A stretch of 64,000 bases of DNA from Streptomyces roseofulvus (GCF_039534915.1 NZ_BAAAWE010000001.1:2170001-2234000); one strand, 5' to 3'. Shown: positions 54,105 through 63,068, counted from the first letter of the stretch. Made by a program: numbers and translations. The notes: generated by a model from the letters alone, not told the origin.

Positions 54105-55642
54105 GCGCCGACCTCACCACGACCACCCCGACCACGGCCGGCGCTCCCGCACCCGCCGCGCCTGCCGGCCCCACACCGACCACGGGCGACGCTCCCGCCC
54201 CGGCCGTGGGCGGTGCTCTCCCTCCCACCGTGTCCGGCGACCCCGCACCGGCCGTGTCCGGCGACCCCGCACCGGCTGTGGGCAGGCGTTCCACAGGGCG
54301 TGGAGGTGCCCCCTCCGGGGGAGGGTGGGCACAGCCCCCCGTGCCGGGCACCGCTCCGGCGAGCGCTGCCCTTCTGGACCTCGCCCCGGTGCCGGGCACC
54401 GCCGAACGGACCACCGCGACGGGCGGCACCGGCACCGGCACCGGCACCGGCACCTGGGGCGCCCCCCAGGAGGCCCCGCGGTCCGCGCCGCCGCGCGGGG
54501 CGGACCGCGAGAAGATCGAGGGCCTCCTCCTCGGCCTCGCCGCAGGCGACGCCGCCGGCTGGCCCGCCGCCCGGCACCGCGCCGCCCGCATGCCCGAGTG
54601 GACCCGCCGCCTCACCCGCGAACTCGACACCTTCGCGGAGCAGAACGCGACGACCACCCTCCCCGTCCCCATCGCCCTGAACCAGCCCCCCGAGCCCCTC
54701 CGCCTCGGCCCCTCCGACGACGCCGAGTGGGCGGCCTTCACGGCGGAGGCGGTCCTGGCCGCCGCCGGCCCCCTGTTCGCCGCCCTCCCCCGCGAGCGCC
54801 GCCTCCGCGCCGCCGTGGACCTCGCCTGGAACCACCTCGCGGGCCAGGTCGCGGCCGCCGCCGACCGCGCCCCCGAGATCGAGTCCGCCGTCCTCCCGCT
54901 GCGCGCCCGCATCTCGGTGCGGGCCGGCCTCGGCAATCTGGCCACCGGTCTGCGGCCACCCGCCACCGGCCACGACAACCCGCACTACTTCGACGACGCC
55001 GCCTGCGTCCGGGCCGCCGTCCTCGCCGTCGTCCACCCCGGCGACCCGCGCGCCGCCGCCGAACTCGCCGAGTTCGACGCCCGGTACACCCAGGACGGCG
55101 ACGGCGTGCACGGCGCCCGCGCCACCGCGGCGGCCGTCGCCGCGGCCCTCGGCGGCGCGGACGCCGAGACCGCCGTGGCCGCCGCGCTCGCCGAACTCCC
55201 GCCCGTCACCGAGATCGGCCGCAACGCCCGGCACGCCGTGAAGCTGGCCCGTACCGCCGACTCCGCCTTCGAACTGGTCCCGCTCCTGGAGCACCAGATC
55301 GTCGACCACGTCTACAGCTACGGCATCGCCGCCGCCGAGACCGTCCCCGTCGCGCTCGCGCTGACCGTCGCCGCGCGCGGCGCGATGACGGCCGCGGTCC
55401 CGGCCGCGGCCTGCCTCTCCCGGGTCGCCGACTCCGCGCCCGCCCTGGCCGGCGCGCTCACCGGCGCGCTGGGCGGCGGCCGTTCGGTCCCGGCGAGCTG
55501 GCGGGACGCCTGCCGGACGCTCTCCGGCTGCGCGCTCCCCCGGCTCGCCGGCACCGACCTCGTGGAACTCGCCGGGCTGCTGGGAACCACGGAACCGGCG
55601 CCCCCCGGTGGACAATTCCGACATGACACCCACACTGGATGA
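54101..55642 (+). CDS. ADP-ribosylglycohydrolase family protein, divergent paralog B with repeat-rich N-terminus
   Basis: 513 aa. Residues 1-145 are a low-complexity Pro/Ala/Thr/Gly extension containing a duplicated VSGDPAPA unit (exact 24-base DNA repeat near 54233-54280) and a run of Gly-Thr pairs (54424-54455). The ARH-like part begins at IEGLLLGLAAGDAAGWPAAR. The first metal motif is changed to PSDDAEWA (Thr replaced by Ser and Ala). The second reads LSRVADSAPAL, with the first of two expected Asp residues gone. It is likely catalytically altered. Coupled to A by ATGA and overlaps paralog C by 20 bases. Confidence 0.85.
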   Translation: MSADLTTTTPTTAGAPAPAAPAGPTPTTGDAPAPAVGGALPPTVSGDPAPAVSGDPAPAVGRRSTGRGGAPSGGGWAQPPVPGTAPASAALLDLAPVPGTAERTTATGGTGTGTGTGTWGAPQEAPRSAPPRGADREKIEGLLLGLAAGDAAGWPAARHRAARMPEWTRRLTRELDTFAEQNATTTLPVPIALNQPPEPLRLGPSDDAEWAAFTAEAVLAAAGPLFAALPRERRLRAAVDLAWNHLAGQVAAAADRAPEIESAVLPLRARISVRAGLGNLATGLRPPATGHDNPHYFDDAACVRAAVLAVVHPGDPRAAAELAEFDARYTQDGDGVHGARATAAAVAAALGGADAETAVAAALAELPPVTEIGRNARHAVKLARTADSAFELVPLLEHQIVDHVYSYGIAAAETVPVALALTVAARGAMTAAVPAAACLSRVADSAPALAGALTGALGGGRSVPASWRDACRTLSGCALPRLAGTDLVELAGLLGTTEPAPPGGQFRHDTHTG

Positions 55643-56774
55643 CCGGATCAGCGGAAGTCTCCTCGGTGCCGCGGTGGGCGACGCCCTCGGCGGCCCCGTG
55701 GAGGGGTACACCCCCGAGCAGATCGCCGAACGCCACGGCGGCCGCGTCACCGGCGTCGTCGGCCCCTGGAACGGCGACTCCTGGCGCACCGCCCGCCCCA
55801 TCGCCCCGTACCACAAGGGCGACGGACACGTCACCGACGACACCCTGATGACCCACGCGCTGATCCGGGTGTACGAGAAGGTCCGCGACCACCTCGACGC
55901 GTACGCCGTCGCGGACCACCTCGTCCCCGAACTCATGGGCACCCCGGTGTGGATCCCCGAACTGGAGGCGGAGGCCCTCCCCCTCCAGCGGATCTTCCTC
56001 GCCGAGAAGTGGATCGTCGCCCGCCTCCACTACGGGCACCACGACCCGCGCGAGGCCGGCGCCGGCAACATCGTCAACTGCGGCGCCGCGATGTACATGG
56101 CCCCGGTCGGCCTGGTCAACGCGGCCGACCCGCACGGCGCCTACGCCGAGGCGATCGACGTCGCCGGCGCCCACCAGTCCTCGTACGGCCGCGAGGCGGC
56201 GGGCGTCTTCGCGGCGGCGGTCGCGGCGGCCTGCGTCCCCGGCGCCACCCCGCGCACGGTCGTCGACACCGTCCTCGGCCTCGCCAAGGACGGCACCCGC
56301 GCCGCGATCGAGGCGGTCGCCGAAGCAGCCGACCGGCACCGCGACTTCGAGTCCGCGCTCGTACCGCTCCGCAAGGCGGTCGCCCCGTACGACTCCGTCG
56401 GCCCCGACTACCGCGCCCCCGGCCTCGGGGCCCGCCGCCCCTCCCGCCTCCACTCCATCGAGGAGCTGCCGATCGCGCTCGGCATGCTGCTGGTCGGCGA
56501 GGGCGACTACCGCCGTACGGTGCTCGGCGCGGTCAACTACGGACGCGACTGCGACTCCATCGCCACCATGGCGGGCGCGATCGCCGGCGCCCTGCACGGC
56601 GAGGCGGCCGTCCCCACGGACTGGGCGAAGCAGGTGGCGGAGGCCAGCCGCCTCGACCTGCACGCCCCGGCGCGGTCCCTGACCGCCGTGGCCCACGAGG
56701 TCTTCGCCCGCGACACCGCCCGCCGCCGCGCCGTCGAGTCCGCCCGCGCCGCCCTGACGGACCCGGCCCGGTGA
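55623..56774 (+). CDS. ADP-ribosylglycohydrolase family protein, paralog C
   Basis: 383 aa from the ATG at 55623; a GTG 15 bases earlier is possible, but GACAAT six bases before the ATG looks like an internal leaderless promoter. DRISGSLLGAAVGDALGGPV starts the ARH fold, VTDDTLM (71-74 TDDT) and NYGRDCDSIATMAG (Asp309, Asp311) form the metal site, which is complete. It has the longer central insert (WIPELEAEALPLQRIFLAEK). This subgroup resembles ARH proteins clustered with nucleoside-use genes. Substrate unknown. GTGA overlap with paralog D. Confidence 0.9.
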   Translation: MTPTLDDRISGSLLGAAVGDALGGPVEGYTPEQIAERHGGRVTGVVGPWNGDSWRTARPIAPYHKGDGHVTDDTLMTHALIRVYEKVRDHLDAYAVADHLVPELMGTPVWIPELEAEALPLQRIFLAEKWIVARLHYGHHDPREAGAGNIVNCGAAMYMAPVGLVNAADPHGAYAEAIDVAGAHQSSYGREAAGVFAAAVAAACVPGATPRTVVDTVLGLAKDGTRAAIEAVAEAADRHRDFESALVPLRKAVAPYDSVGPDYRAPGLGARRPSRLHSIEELPIALGMLLVGEGDYRRTVLGAVNYGRDCDSIATMAGAIAGALHGEAAVPTDWAKQVAEASRLDLHAPARSLTAVAHEVFARDTARRRAVESARAALTDPAR

Positions 56775-58150
56775 CGGACACCGCCGCCGTCCGCCTCACC
56801 TGGGTGCAGCCCGAGGACCTCGTCGGGCACGAGCTGCGGCTGGCGGGCGAGGACGGGCGGGACGCGCGGGAGATCGCGGCGCGCTGGTACGCGGCCGGCG
56901 GGGACCCCGCACCGCCCGCCGCCGGGGCCTCGCCCGTCCCCCGGCCGCAGCTGCGGCCGCTCGCCGAGGAGCTGCTCGACGAGCTGGCCGCCCTCCCCTC
57001 CCCGCTCGCCGCCGACGAGCCCACCGCCCTCGACGCGATCGTCACCGCCTGCCCCGACTGGCCGGCCCCGGTCCCACGGGCCGCCGAGGACCCCGCGCTC
57101 CGCGACCGCCTGCACGCCGCCTGGCTCGGGCGGGCCGCCGGGTGCCTGCTCGGGAAGCCCGTCGAGAAGCTGCCGCTCGACGCGATCCGCGCGCTCGCCC
57201 GGGCGGCCGGGAACTGGCCGCTCGACGACTGGTTCACCGCCCGCGGCGTCCCGCCGGAGCTGCTCGCGGCCCACCCGTGGAACCGGCGCTCCGCCGCCAC
57301 CTCGCTCGCCGAGACCATCGACGGCATGCCCGAGGACGACGACCTCAACTACCCCCTCCTCGCCCTGCTCCTCCTCCGCCGCCACGGCCGCGGCTTCACC
57401 ACCGCCGACGTGGCCCGCCTCTGGCTCGACGAACTCCCCGCCGGCCGCACCTTCACCGCCGAGCGGATCGCCTACCGCAACCTCCTCGACGGCGTCGAGC
57501 CGCCGCTGACCGCCGCCCGCCGCAACCCGTTCCGGGAGTGGATCGGCGCCCAGATCCGGGCCGACGTCCACGGCTGGACCCACCCCGGCGACCCCGCCGC
57601 GGCCGCCGCCCAGGCCCACCGGGACGCGGTCCTCAGCCACACCGGCGCCGGCGTCCACGGCGCCCTCTTCGTGGCCGCCACCGTGGCCGCCGCCGCGGGC
57701 GGCACCACCGACGTCCACGGAGCGCTCGCCGCCGGGCTCTCGGTCGTCCCGCCCCGCTCCCGGCTCGCCGAGGCCGTCCGGTACGGCATCGCCACCGCCC
57801 GCACCCCCTCCCCCTTCGAGACCGTCGTGGACCGCCTGCACACCCGGTACGGCGGGTACCACTGGGTCCATGCCGTGCCGAACACCGCGCTCCTCGCCGC
57901 CGCCCTCACCCGTGCCGACGGCGACTTCACCCGCTCGATCTGCGCGGCCGTCTCCGGCGGCTGGGACACCGACTCCAACGGCGCCACCGCCGGCTCGGTC
58001 GCCGGCCTCCTCGCCGGCCACCCGGACCGGCTGCCGGATCGCTGGACCTCCCCGCTGAAGAACCGGCTCGCCACCTCGGTGCCGGGCTTCGACGGCACCG
58101 GCTTCGACACCCTCGCCGACCTGACCCACCTGGAGGCAGTACGCCCATGA
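56771..58150 (+). CDS. ADP-ribosylglycohydrolase family protein, paralog D
   Basis: 459 aa, GTG start overlapping the stop of C. About 110 N-terminal residues precede the ARH fold at RLHAAWLGRAAGCLLGKPVE. The first metal motif is PEDDDLNY (188-191), typical of a large-insert subgroup; the second is GGWDTDSNGATAGS (Asp399, Asp401). The site looks complete but differs from A and C, suggesting another substrate. The stop overlaps the kinase start (ATGA). Confidence 0.9.
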   Translation: MTDTAAVRLTWVQPEDLVGHELRLAGEDGRDAREIAARWYAAGGDPAPPAAGASPVPRPQLRPLAEELLDELAALPSPLAADEPTALDAIVTACPDWPAPVPRAAEDPALRDRLHAAWLGRAAGCLLGKPVEKLPLDAIRALARAAGNWPLDDWFTARGVPPELLAAHPWNRRSAATSLAETIDGMPEDDDLNYPLLALLLLRRHGRGFTTADVARLWLDELPAGRTFTAERIAYRNLLDGVEPPLTAARRNPFREWIGAQIRADVHGWTHPGDPAAAAAQAHRDAVLSHTGAGVHGALFVAATVAAAAGGTTDVHGALAAGLSVVPPRSRLAEAVRYGIATARTPSPFETVVDRLHTRYGGYHWVHAVPNTALLAAALTRADGDFTRSICAAVSGGWDTDSNGATAGSVAGLLAGHPDRLPDRWTSPLKNRLATSVPGFDGTGFDTLADLTHLEAVRP

Positions 58151-59067
58151 CCAGCATCGTGGTGCTCGGGAGCACCAACATGGACCTCGTCGCCTACGTG
58201 ACGAAGGCACCGGCGCGCGGCGAGACCGTCACCGGCCGCGCGTTCCGCACGATCCCCGGCGGCAAGGGCGCCAACCAGGCCGTCGCCGCCGCCCGCGCGG
58301 GCGGCGAGGTCGCCATGATCGGCGCGGTCGGCGCCGACGACTTCGGCTACCGGCTCCGGGACGTCCTGGAGCACTCCTCCGTCGACACCGACCTGCTCCG
58401 CACCGTCGAGGGCCCCTCCGGCACCGCCCACATCGTCGTCGACGACGAGGGCGGCAACGCGATCGTCGTCGTCCCCGGCGCCAACGCCACCGTCACCTCC
58501 CTCACCGCCGGCGACGAGGCCCTGATCGCCACCGCCCGCCTGCTCCTCCTCCAGCTGGAACTCCCCCTCTCCGTCGTCGTCGAGGGCGCCGCCCACGCCC
58601 ACGCCCGCGGCGTCCGGACCGTCCTCACCCCGGCGCCGGCCCAGCCGCTGCCGCCCGAACTCTTCGACGTCACCGACCTGTTGGTGCCCAACGAGCACGA
58701 GGCCGTCGCGCTCACCGGCCGCACCGACCCGCACGCCGCCGCGCTCGCCCTCCTCGACGCGGTCCCCGAGGTGGTCGTGACCCTCGGCGCGGCCGGCTGC
58801 CTCTACGTGGCGCGCGGCGCGGAACCGCTCACCGTGCCCGCGCCCCGGGTGCGGGCCGTCGACACCACCGCCGCCGGCGACACCTTCGTCGGCGCGCTGG
58901 CCGTCGCGCTCGCCGAGGGCCTGCCGATGCCCGACGCCCTCAGCCGGGCGGGCACGGCCGCCGCGCTCTCCGTCCGGCGCGAGGGCGCCTCGATCTCGAT
59001 GCCGTACCGCACCGAGATCGACGCGGCCCTCGCCACCCCCGAGTCCCTGGAGAACGATCCCGTATGA
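58147..59067 (+). CDS. Ribokinase-like PfkB-family carbohydrate kinase
   Basis: 306 aa, ATG overlapping the stop of paralog D. Ribokinase landmarks: VVLGSTNMDLVAYV, PGGKGANQAVAAARAGG and DTTAAGDTFVGALAVAL with catalytic Asp245 and the anion hole. The GSTNMDL and GGKGANQ motifs favour ribose or a ribonucleoside as substrate. In this operon it may phosphorylate ribose released after hydrolysis of ADP-ribose or an N-riboside. Also plausible as a nucleoside or deoxyribose kinase. Confidence 0.92.
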   Translation: MTSIVVLGSTNMDLVAYVTKAPARGETVTGRAFRTIPGGKGANQAVAAARAGGEVAMIGAVGADDFGYRLRDVLEHSSVDTDLLRTVEGPSGTAHIVVDDEGGNAIVVVPGANATVTSLTAGDEALIATARLLLLQLELPLSVVVEGAAHAHARGVRTVLTPAPAQPLPPELFDVTDLLVPNEHEAVALTGRTDPHAAALALLDAVPEVVVTLGAAGCLYVARGAEPLTVPAPRVRAVDTTAAGDTFVGALAVALAEGLPMPDALSRAGTAAALSVRREGASISMPYRTEIDAALATPESLENDPV

Positions 59068-60281
59068 CCACTCCCACCGCGCCCCCCGCCGCGAAGACCC
59101 CGCCGCTCCAGGGGCTGCGGGTCCTCGATCTGGCGACGCTCTTCGCCGGGCCGCTGGCCGCCATGATGCTCGGCGACTTCGGTGCCGACGTCGTGAAGGT
59201 CGAGCACCCCCGCAAGCCCGACCCGTCCCGGGGCCACGGCCCCGCCAAGGACGGGGTGGGCCTGTGGTGGAAGGTCCTGGGCCGCAACAAGCGGAACGTC
59301 ACCCTCGACCTGTCCACCCCCGGCGGCCGGGACGCCCTGCTCCGGCTGGCCGCCGACGCCGACGTGATCGTGGAGAACTTCCGCCCGGGCACCCTGGAGC
59401 GCTGGGGTCTCGGCTGGGAGGAGCTGTCCACGGTCAACCCGCGGCTCGTCCTCGCCCGGGTCACCGGCTTCGGCCAGTTCGGCCCGTACGCCCACCGCCC
59501 CGGCTTCGGCACCCTCGCCGAGGCCATGAGCGGCTTCGCCGCGATCACCGGCGAGCCGGACGGACCGCCGACCCTGCCCCCCTTCGGCCTCGCCGACTCG
59601 GTAGCCGCCCTCGCCACCGCGTACGCGGTGATGACCGCGCTCGCCGCGAGGACGACCACCGGCCACGGCCAGGTCGTGGACATGGCCATCATCGAACCGA
59701 TGCTCTCCGTCATCGGACCCCACCCCCTCTGGTACGACCAGCTCGGCTACGTCCAGCCGCGCACCGGCAACCGCTCCCGCAACAACGCCCCCCGCAACAC
59801 CTACCGGACCTCCGACGGCTCCTGGGTGGCCGTCTCCACCTCGGCGCAGTCCATCGCCGAGCGCGTGATGCGCCTGGTGGACCGCGCCGAGCTGATCGAC
59901 GAGCCGTGGTTCGCCGACGGCACGGGCCGGGCCGCCCACGCCGACGTCCTCGACGAGGCGGTCGGCTCGTGGATCGCCCGCCACACCCGCGACGAGGCCA
60001 TGGCCGCCTTCGAGAAGGCGGAGGCGGCGATCGCCCCCGTCTACGACGTCCGGGACGTCCTCGCCGACCCCCAGTACCAGGCGCTCGGCACGGTCACCGA
60101 GGTCCCCGATCCGGAGCTGGGCCCGATCCGGATGCAGAACGTGCTCTTCCGGCTCTCCGAGACCCCTGGCGGCATCCGCTGGGCCGGCCGCCCGCACGGC
60201 GCCGACACCGACGAGGTCCTGACGGCGGCCGGCCTCACCCCCGCCGAGATCGGCGCCCTGCGCGCGCAGGGGGCGGTATGA
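59064..60281 (+). CDS. CaiB/BaiF-family CoA-transferase
   Basis: 405 aa, ATG overlapping the kinase stop. Class III CoA-transferase: LRVLDLATLFAGPLAAMMLG, DFGADVVKVEHPRKPDPSRG, the catalytic Asp in a VDMAIIEPML context (about residue 210), and NNAPRNTYRTSDGSWVAVST. It moves CoA between carboxylic acids through an aspartyl-CoA anhydride. The acid is not known. With the next gene it could activate and cleave a hydroxy-dicarboxylate. Confidence 0.92.
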   Translation: MTTPTAPPAAKTPPLQGLRVLDLATLFAGPLAAMMLGDFGADVVKVEHPRKPDPSRGHGPAKDGVGLWWKVLGRNKRNVTLDLSTPGGRDALLRLAADADVIVENFRPGTLERWGLGWEELSTVNPRLVLARVTGFGQFGPYAHRPGFGTLAEAMSGFAAITGEPDGPPTLPPFGLADSVAALATAYAVMTALAARTTTGHGQVVDMAIIEPMLSVIGPHPLWYDQLGYVQPRTGNRSRNNAPRNTYRTSDGSWVAVSTSAQSIAERVMRLVDRAELIDEPWFADGTGRAAHADVLDEAVGSWIARHTRDEAMAAFEKAEAAIAPVYDVRDVLADPQYQALGTVTEVPDPELGPIRMQNVLFRLSETPGGIRWAGRPHGADTDEVLTAAGLTPAEIGALRAQGAV

Positions 60282-61114
60282 GCGCCCCCGGCGCCGTGAA
60301 CGGCCGTCGGCCCCGCGGCCGGCCCCCGCTCACCTGGCTGTACGCCCCCGGCGACCGCCCGGAGGTGGTCCGCAAGGCGCTCGGCTCCGGCGCCGACGTG
60401 GTCATCGTGGACCTGGAGGACGCGGTCGCCCCGGACCGCAAGGCGTACGCCCTCGCCGCCACCGTCGATCTGCTCTCCGACGCCCACCCGGTCCCGGTGC
60501 ACGTCCGCATCCACACCCCGCGCGACATCCCCGTCCTGGCCTCCCTCCCCGGCCTCGGCGGTCTCCGTGTCCCCAAGGTGACACACGCCACTGACATCCA
60601 CCGGATCAGCGAGCTCGCCCCCGGCCTCCCGCTCTACCCGCTCCTGGAGAGCGCGCTGGCCGTGGAGCACGCGTACGCCATCGCCACCGCCCACCCGGCC
60701 GTCCGCGGCCTGTCCCTCGGCGAGGCCGACCTCCGGGCCGACCTGGGGGTGCGGGACGACAGCGGTCTCGACTGGCCGCGCAGCCGGATCGTGGTCGCCG
60801 CCCGGGCGGCCGCGCTGCCGCCGCCGGTCCAGTCGGTCCACGCGGACGTCGCCGACCTCGACGCGCTCGCCGCCGGCTGCGCCCGGGGCCGGGCGCTGGG
60901 CTTCCTCGGCCGGGCCGCGATCCACCCCCGGCAGCTGCCGGTCATCGAGCGGGCCTATCTGCCGACCCCGCAGGAGGTCGACGCGGCCCGCGAGGTGGTG
61001 GCGGCCGCCACGGCCGACCGGGGCGCGCTGGCGCTGGCGGACGGCCGGTTCGTGGACGCGGCGGTGGTGGCGGGCGCCCACCGGGTCCTCGCCCTCGCGG
61101 AGAGCATCGGCTGA
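60278..61114 (+). CDS. HpcH/HpaI-family CoA-ester lyase (CitE-like)
   Basis: 278 aa, ATG overlapping the previous stop (ATGA). CitE-like barrel: TWLYAPGDRPEVVRKALGSG, ADVVIVDLEDAVAPDRKA with the Glu and Asp that bind Mg, and LYPLLESALAVEHAYAIA, with GLSLGEADLRADLGV. Such enzymes cleave malyl-, citramalyl- or similar CoA esters to acetyl-CoA and a keto acid. Last gene of the seven-gene operon. No hydratase is adjacent, so a complete itaconate pathway is not shown. Confidence 0.9.
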   Translation: MSAPGAVNGRRPRGRPPLTWLYAPGDRPEVVRKALGSGADVVIVDLEDAVAPDRKAYALAATVDLLSDAHPVPVHVRIHTPRDIPVLASLPGLGGLRVPKVTHATDIHRISELAPGLPLYPLLESALAVEHAYAIATAHPAVRGLSLGEADLRADLGVRDDSGLDWPRSRIVVAARAAALPPPVQSVHADVADLDALAAGCARGRALGFLGRAAIHPRQLPVIERAYLPTPQEVDAAREVVAAATADRGALALADGRFVDAAVVAGAHRVLALAESIG

Positions 61115-61133
61115 TCCGCGCCCGGGCACGCGC

Positions 61134-61169
61134 GAGGGCCGCCGGAACCTCTCGGTCCCGGCGGCCCTC
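61134..61169. terminator. Terminator between the lyase gene and lgt
   Basis: GAGGGCCGCCGGAACC (61134-61149) pairs with GGTCCCGGCGGCCCTC (61154-61169), one mismatch, loop TCTC. It lies between convergent genes and can serve both. Confidence 0.82.
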
Positions 61170-61190
61170 GTCGCGGTACGGAAGGGGGTG

Positions 61191-62168
61191 TCAGCCCTTG
61201 GCGGCCGACCCGGCGCCGTTCCCGGCCCCGTTCTCCGCGTTCTCCGCGGTCTCCGCCGTGTCGGAGTCGCCGGAGTCCTCGGCGGCCTCCGGAGCGGCCT
61301 CCGCCTCCCCGGCGCCGTCGGCGTCGTCCGTCTTCTCCGTGTCCACCGGCTTGCGGGAGCGCGGCTCCACGATCTCCTCGCGGCCCGGGCGCATCCGCGC
61401 CGAGAGGACCATGTAGAGGACGGCGAGCAGGAAGACGACGATCGCGGTCCACACGTTGAGGCGGAGGCCGAGGATGTGGTGCGCCTCGTCGACCCGCATG
61501 TACTCGATCCAGCCGCGGCCGGCGCAGTAGGCGGCCACGTACAGGGCGAAGGCGCGGCCGTGGCCGAGCGTGAAGCGGCGGTCGGCCCAGATGACGAGGA
61601 GGGCGACGCCCACGCACCAGAGCGACTCGTAGAGGAAGGTCGGGTGGTAGAGCCCGGCCTCGCGGTTGGCGCTCTCGGTGATCTTCAGCGCCCACGGCAG
61701 GTCGGTCGGCTTGCCGTACAGCTCCTGGTTGAACCAGTTGCCCCAGCGGCCGATGGCCTGGGCGAGGGCGATGCCGGGGGCGATGGCGTCCGCGTAGGCG
61801 GGCAGCGGGATGCCCCGGCGGCGGCAGCCGATCCAGGCGCCGACGGCGCCGAAGGCGATGGCGCCCCAGATGCCGAGGCCGCCCTCCCAGATCTTGAAGG
61901 CGTCGACCCAGTTCTCACCCTCGCTGAAGTACAGCTGGTAGTCGGTGATCACGTGGTAGAGGCGTCCGCCGACGAGGCCGAAGGGCACCGCCCAGACGGC
62001 GATGTCGGCCACGGTGCCGGCGGTGCCGCCCCGGGCGATCCAGCGCTTGTTGCCGAGCCAGACGGCGACGAAGACACCGAGGATGATGCAGAAGGCGTAG
62101 CCGCGCAGCGGGATCGGTCCGAGGTGGAGGACACCGGTCGACGGGCTGGGAATGTAGGCAAGGTCCAT
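61191..62168 (-). CDS. lgt: Prolipoprotein diacylglyceryl transferase
   Basis: 325 aa, ATG start. Seven-helix membrane enzyme with RGYAFCIILGVFVAVWLGNK, VGGRLYHVITD, and the Lgt signature around GRWGNWFNQELYGKPTDLPW. It transfers diacylglyceryl from phosphatidylglycerol to the lipobox Cys of prelipoproteins such as the LivK-type binding protein in this window. The last 55 residues form a Glu/Ala/Asp-rich tail (EAEAAPEAAEDSGDSDTAET), a disordered C-terminus of the kind seen in other Streptomyces Lgt. Confidence 0.96.
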   Translation of the reverse strand: MDLAYIPSPSTGVLHLGPIPLRGYAFCIILGVFVAVWLGNKRWIARGGTAGTVADIAVWAVPFGLVGGRLYHVITDYQLYFSEGENWVDAFKIWEGGLGIWGAIAFGAVGAWIGCRRRGIPLPAYADAIAPGIALAQAIGRWGNWFNQELYGKPTDLPWALKITESANREAGLYHPTFLYESLWCVGVALLVIWADRRFTLGHGRAFALYVAAYCAGRGWIEYMRVDEAHHILGLRLNVWTAIVVFLLAVLYMVLSARMRPGREEIVEPRSRKPVDTEKTDDADGAGEAEAAPEAAEDSGDSDTAETAENAENGAGNGAGSAAKG

Positions 62169-62246
62169 GGCAGGTCCGACGCTACCCTGCCGGGCGGGCG
62201 GACCGGCAGCCCACCCGGCAACGTCTGAATAACTAACCCGCCGGCA

Positions 62247-63068
62247 CTACCCCGCCGAGGGGGAGGCCGTGCCCGGCTTCTTGCCCTTGTTGGCCTCGGC
62301 GACCCACTTCTTCAGGTTCTCCGGCGAGATCTGCTCGCCGCCCTTGGTCGGGAAGATCGATTCTCCGTTGAGCAGCACGGAGGGGGTGCCGCGGAAGCCG
62401 CCGGCCTGGAAGGCGTCGTTGGACTTCTCGACCCAGCTGTCGTGCGTGCCGTCCTCGACGCAGGAGCGGAACGCCGGGGTGTCGAGGCCGGGGACCTTGG
62501 CGGCCAGCTCGATCAGCTTGTCGTTCTTGCCGAAGGCGTCGTCGGTCTCCTGCGGCTGGTTGATGTAGAGCGTGTCGTGGTACGCGGTGAACTTGCCGGC
62601 GTCCTGGGCGCAGGCGGCCGCGTTCGCCGCGCGCAGCGAGCCGCTGCCGCCCATGTTGCCGTCGATGAGGGTGGCGAGGTGGTACTCGGCCTTGAGCGCG
62701 CCGCCGGCCTCCAGCTCGTGGATGGTGTCCCGCATGACGTTCTCGAACTGGGCGCACGCGGGGCAGCGGAAGTCCTCCCAGATCTGGAGGGTGGACGGGG
62801 CGTCCGCCGCGCCGGTGGGGATGGCCGGCTTGTCGCCCTCGATCGCGCCGGTGGGGGCGACGACGGGCCCGGCCTTGGCCGAGTCGCTGTCCTTGCCGCT
62901 GTTGGCGGCGATCACGCCGACGACGGCGGCGAGGCCGAGGACACCGACCACTCCCGCCGTCACGATCAGGACCCGGCGCTGCTTCTCGCGGGCCTTCTCG
63001 CGCTCACGCTGCTGCTGCAGGCGCTCCCGCGCGCTCTTGTTGCTACCGTCACGGTTCTTCTCGCTCAC
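62247..63068 (-). CDS. Membrane-anchored DsbA-like thioredoxin-fold protein
   Basis: 273 aa from the GTG at 63068, which gives the expected start SEKNRDGSNKSARERLQ; a GTG two codons earlier is possible. A basic cytoplasmic N-terminus is followed by one membrane helix (about 34-56: VLIVTAGVVGVLGLAAVVGV) and an extracytoplasmic DsbA-like domain with active site FRCPACAQFE and the cis-Pro in GFRGTPSVLLNG. A second Cys pair (CAQ and CVED in the helical insert) may help. It probably makes or shuffles disulfides in secreted proteins. Confidence 0.9.
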   Translation of the reverse strand: MSEKNRDGSNKSARERLQQQREREKAREKQRRVLIVTAGVVGVLGLAAVVGVIAANSGKDSDSAKAGPVVAPTGAIEGDKPAIPTGAADAPSTLQIWEDFRCPACAQFENVMRDTIHELEAGGALKAEYHLATLIDGNMGGSGSLRAANAAACAQDAGKFTAYHDTLYINQPQETDDAFGKNDKLIELAAKVPGLDTPAFRSCVEDGTHDSWVEKSNDAFQAGGFRGTPSVLLNGESIFPTKGGEQISPENLKKWVAEANKGKKPGTASPSAG

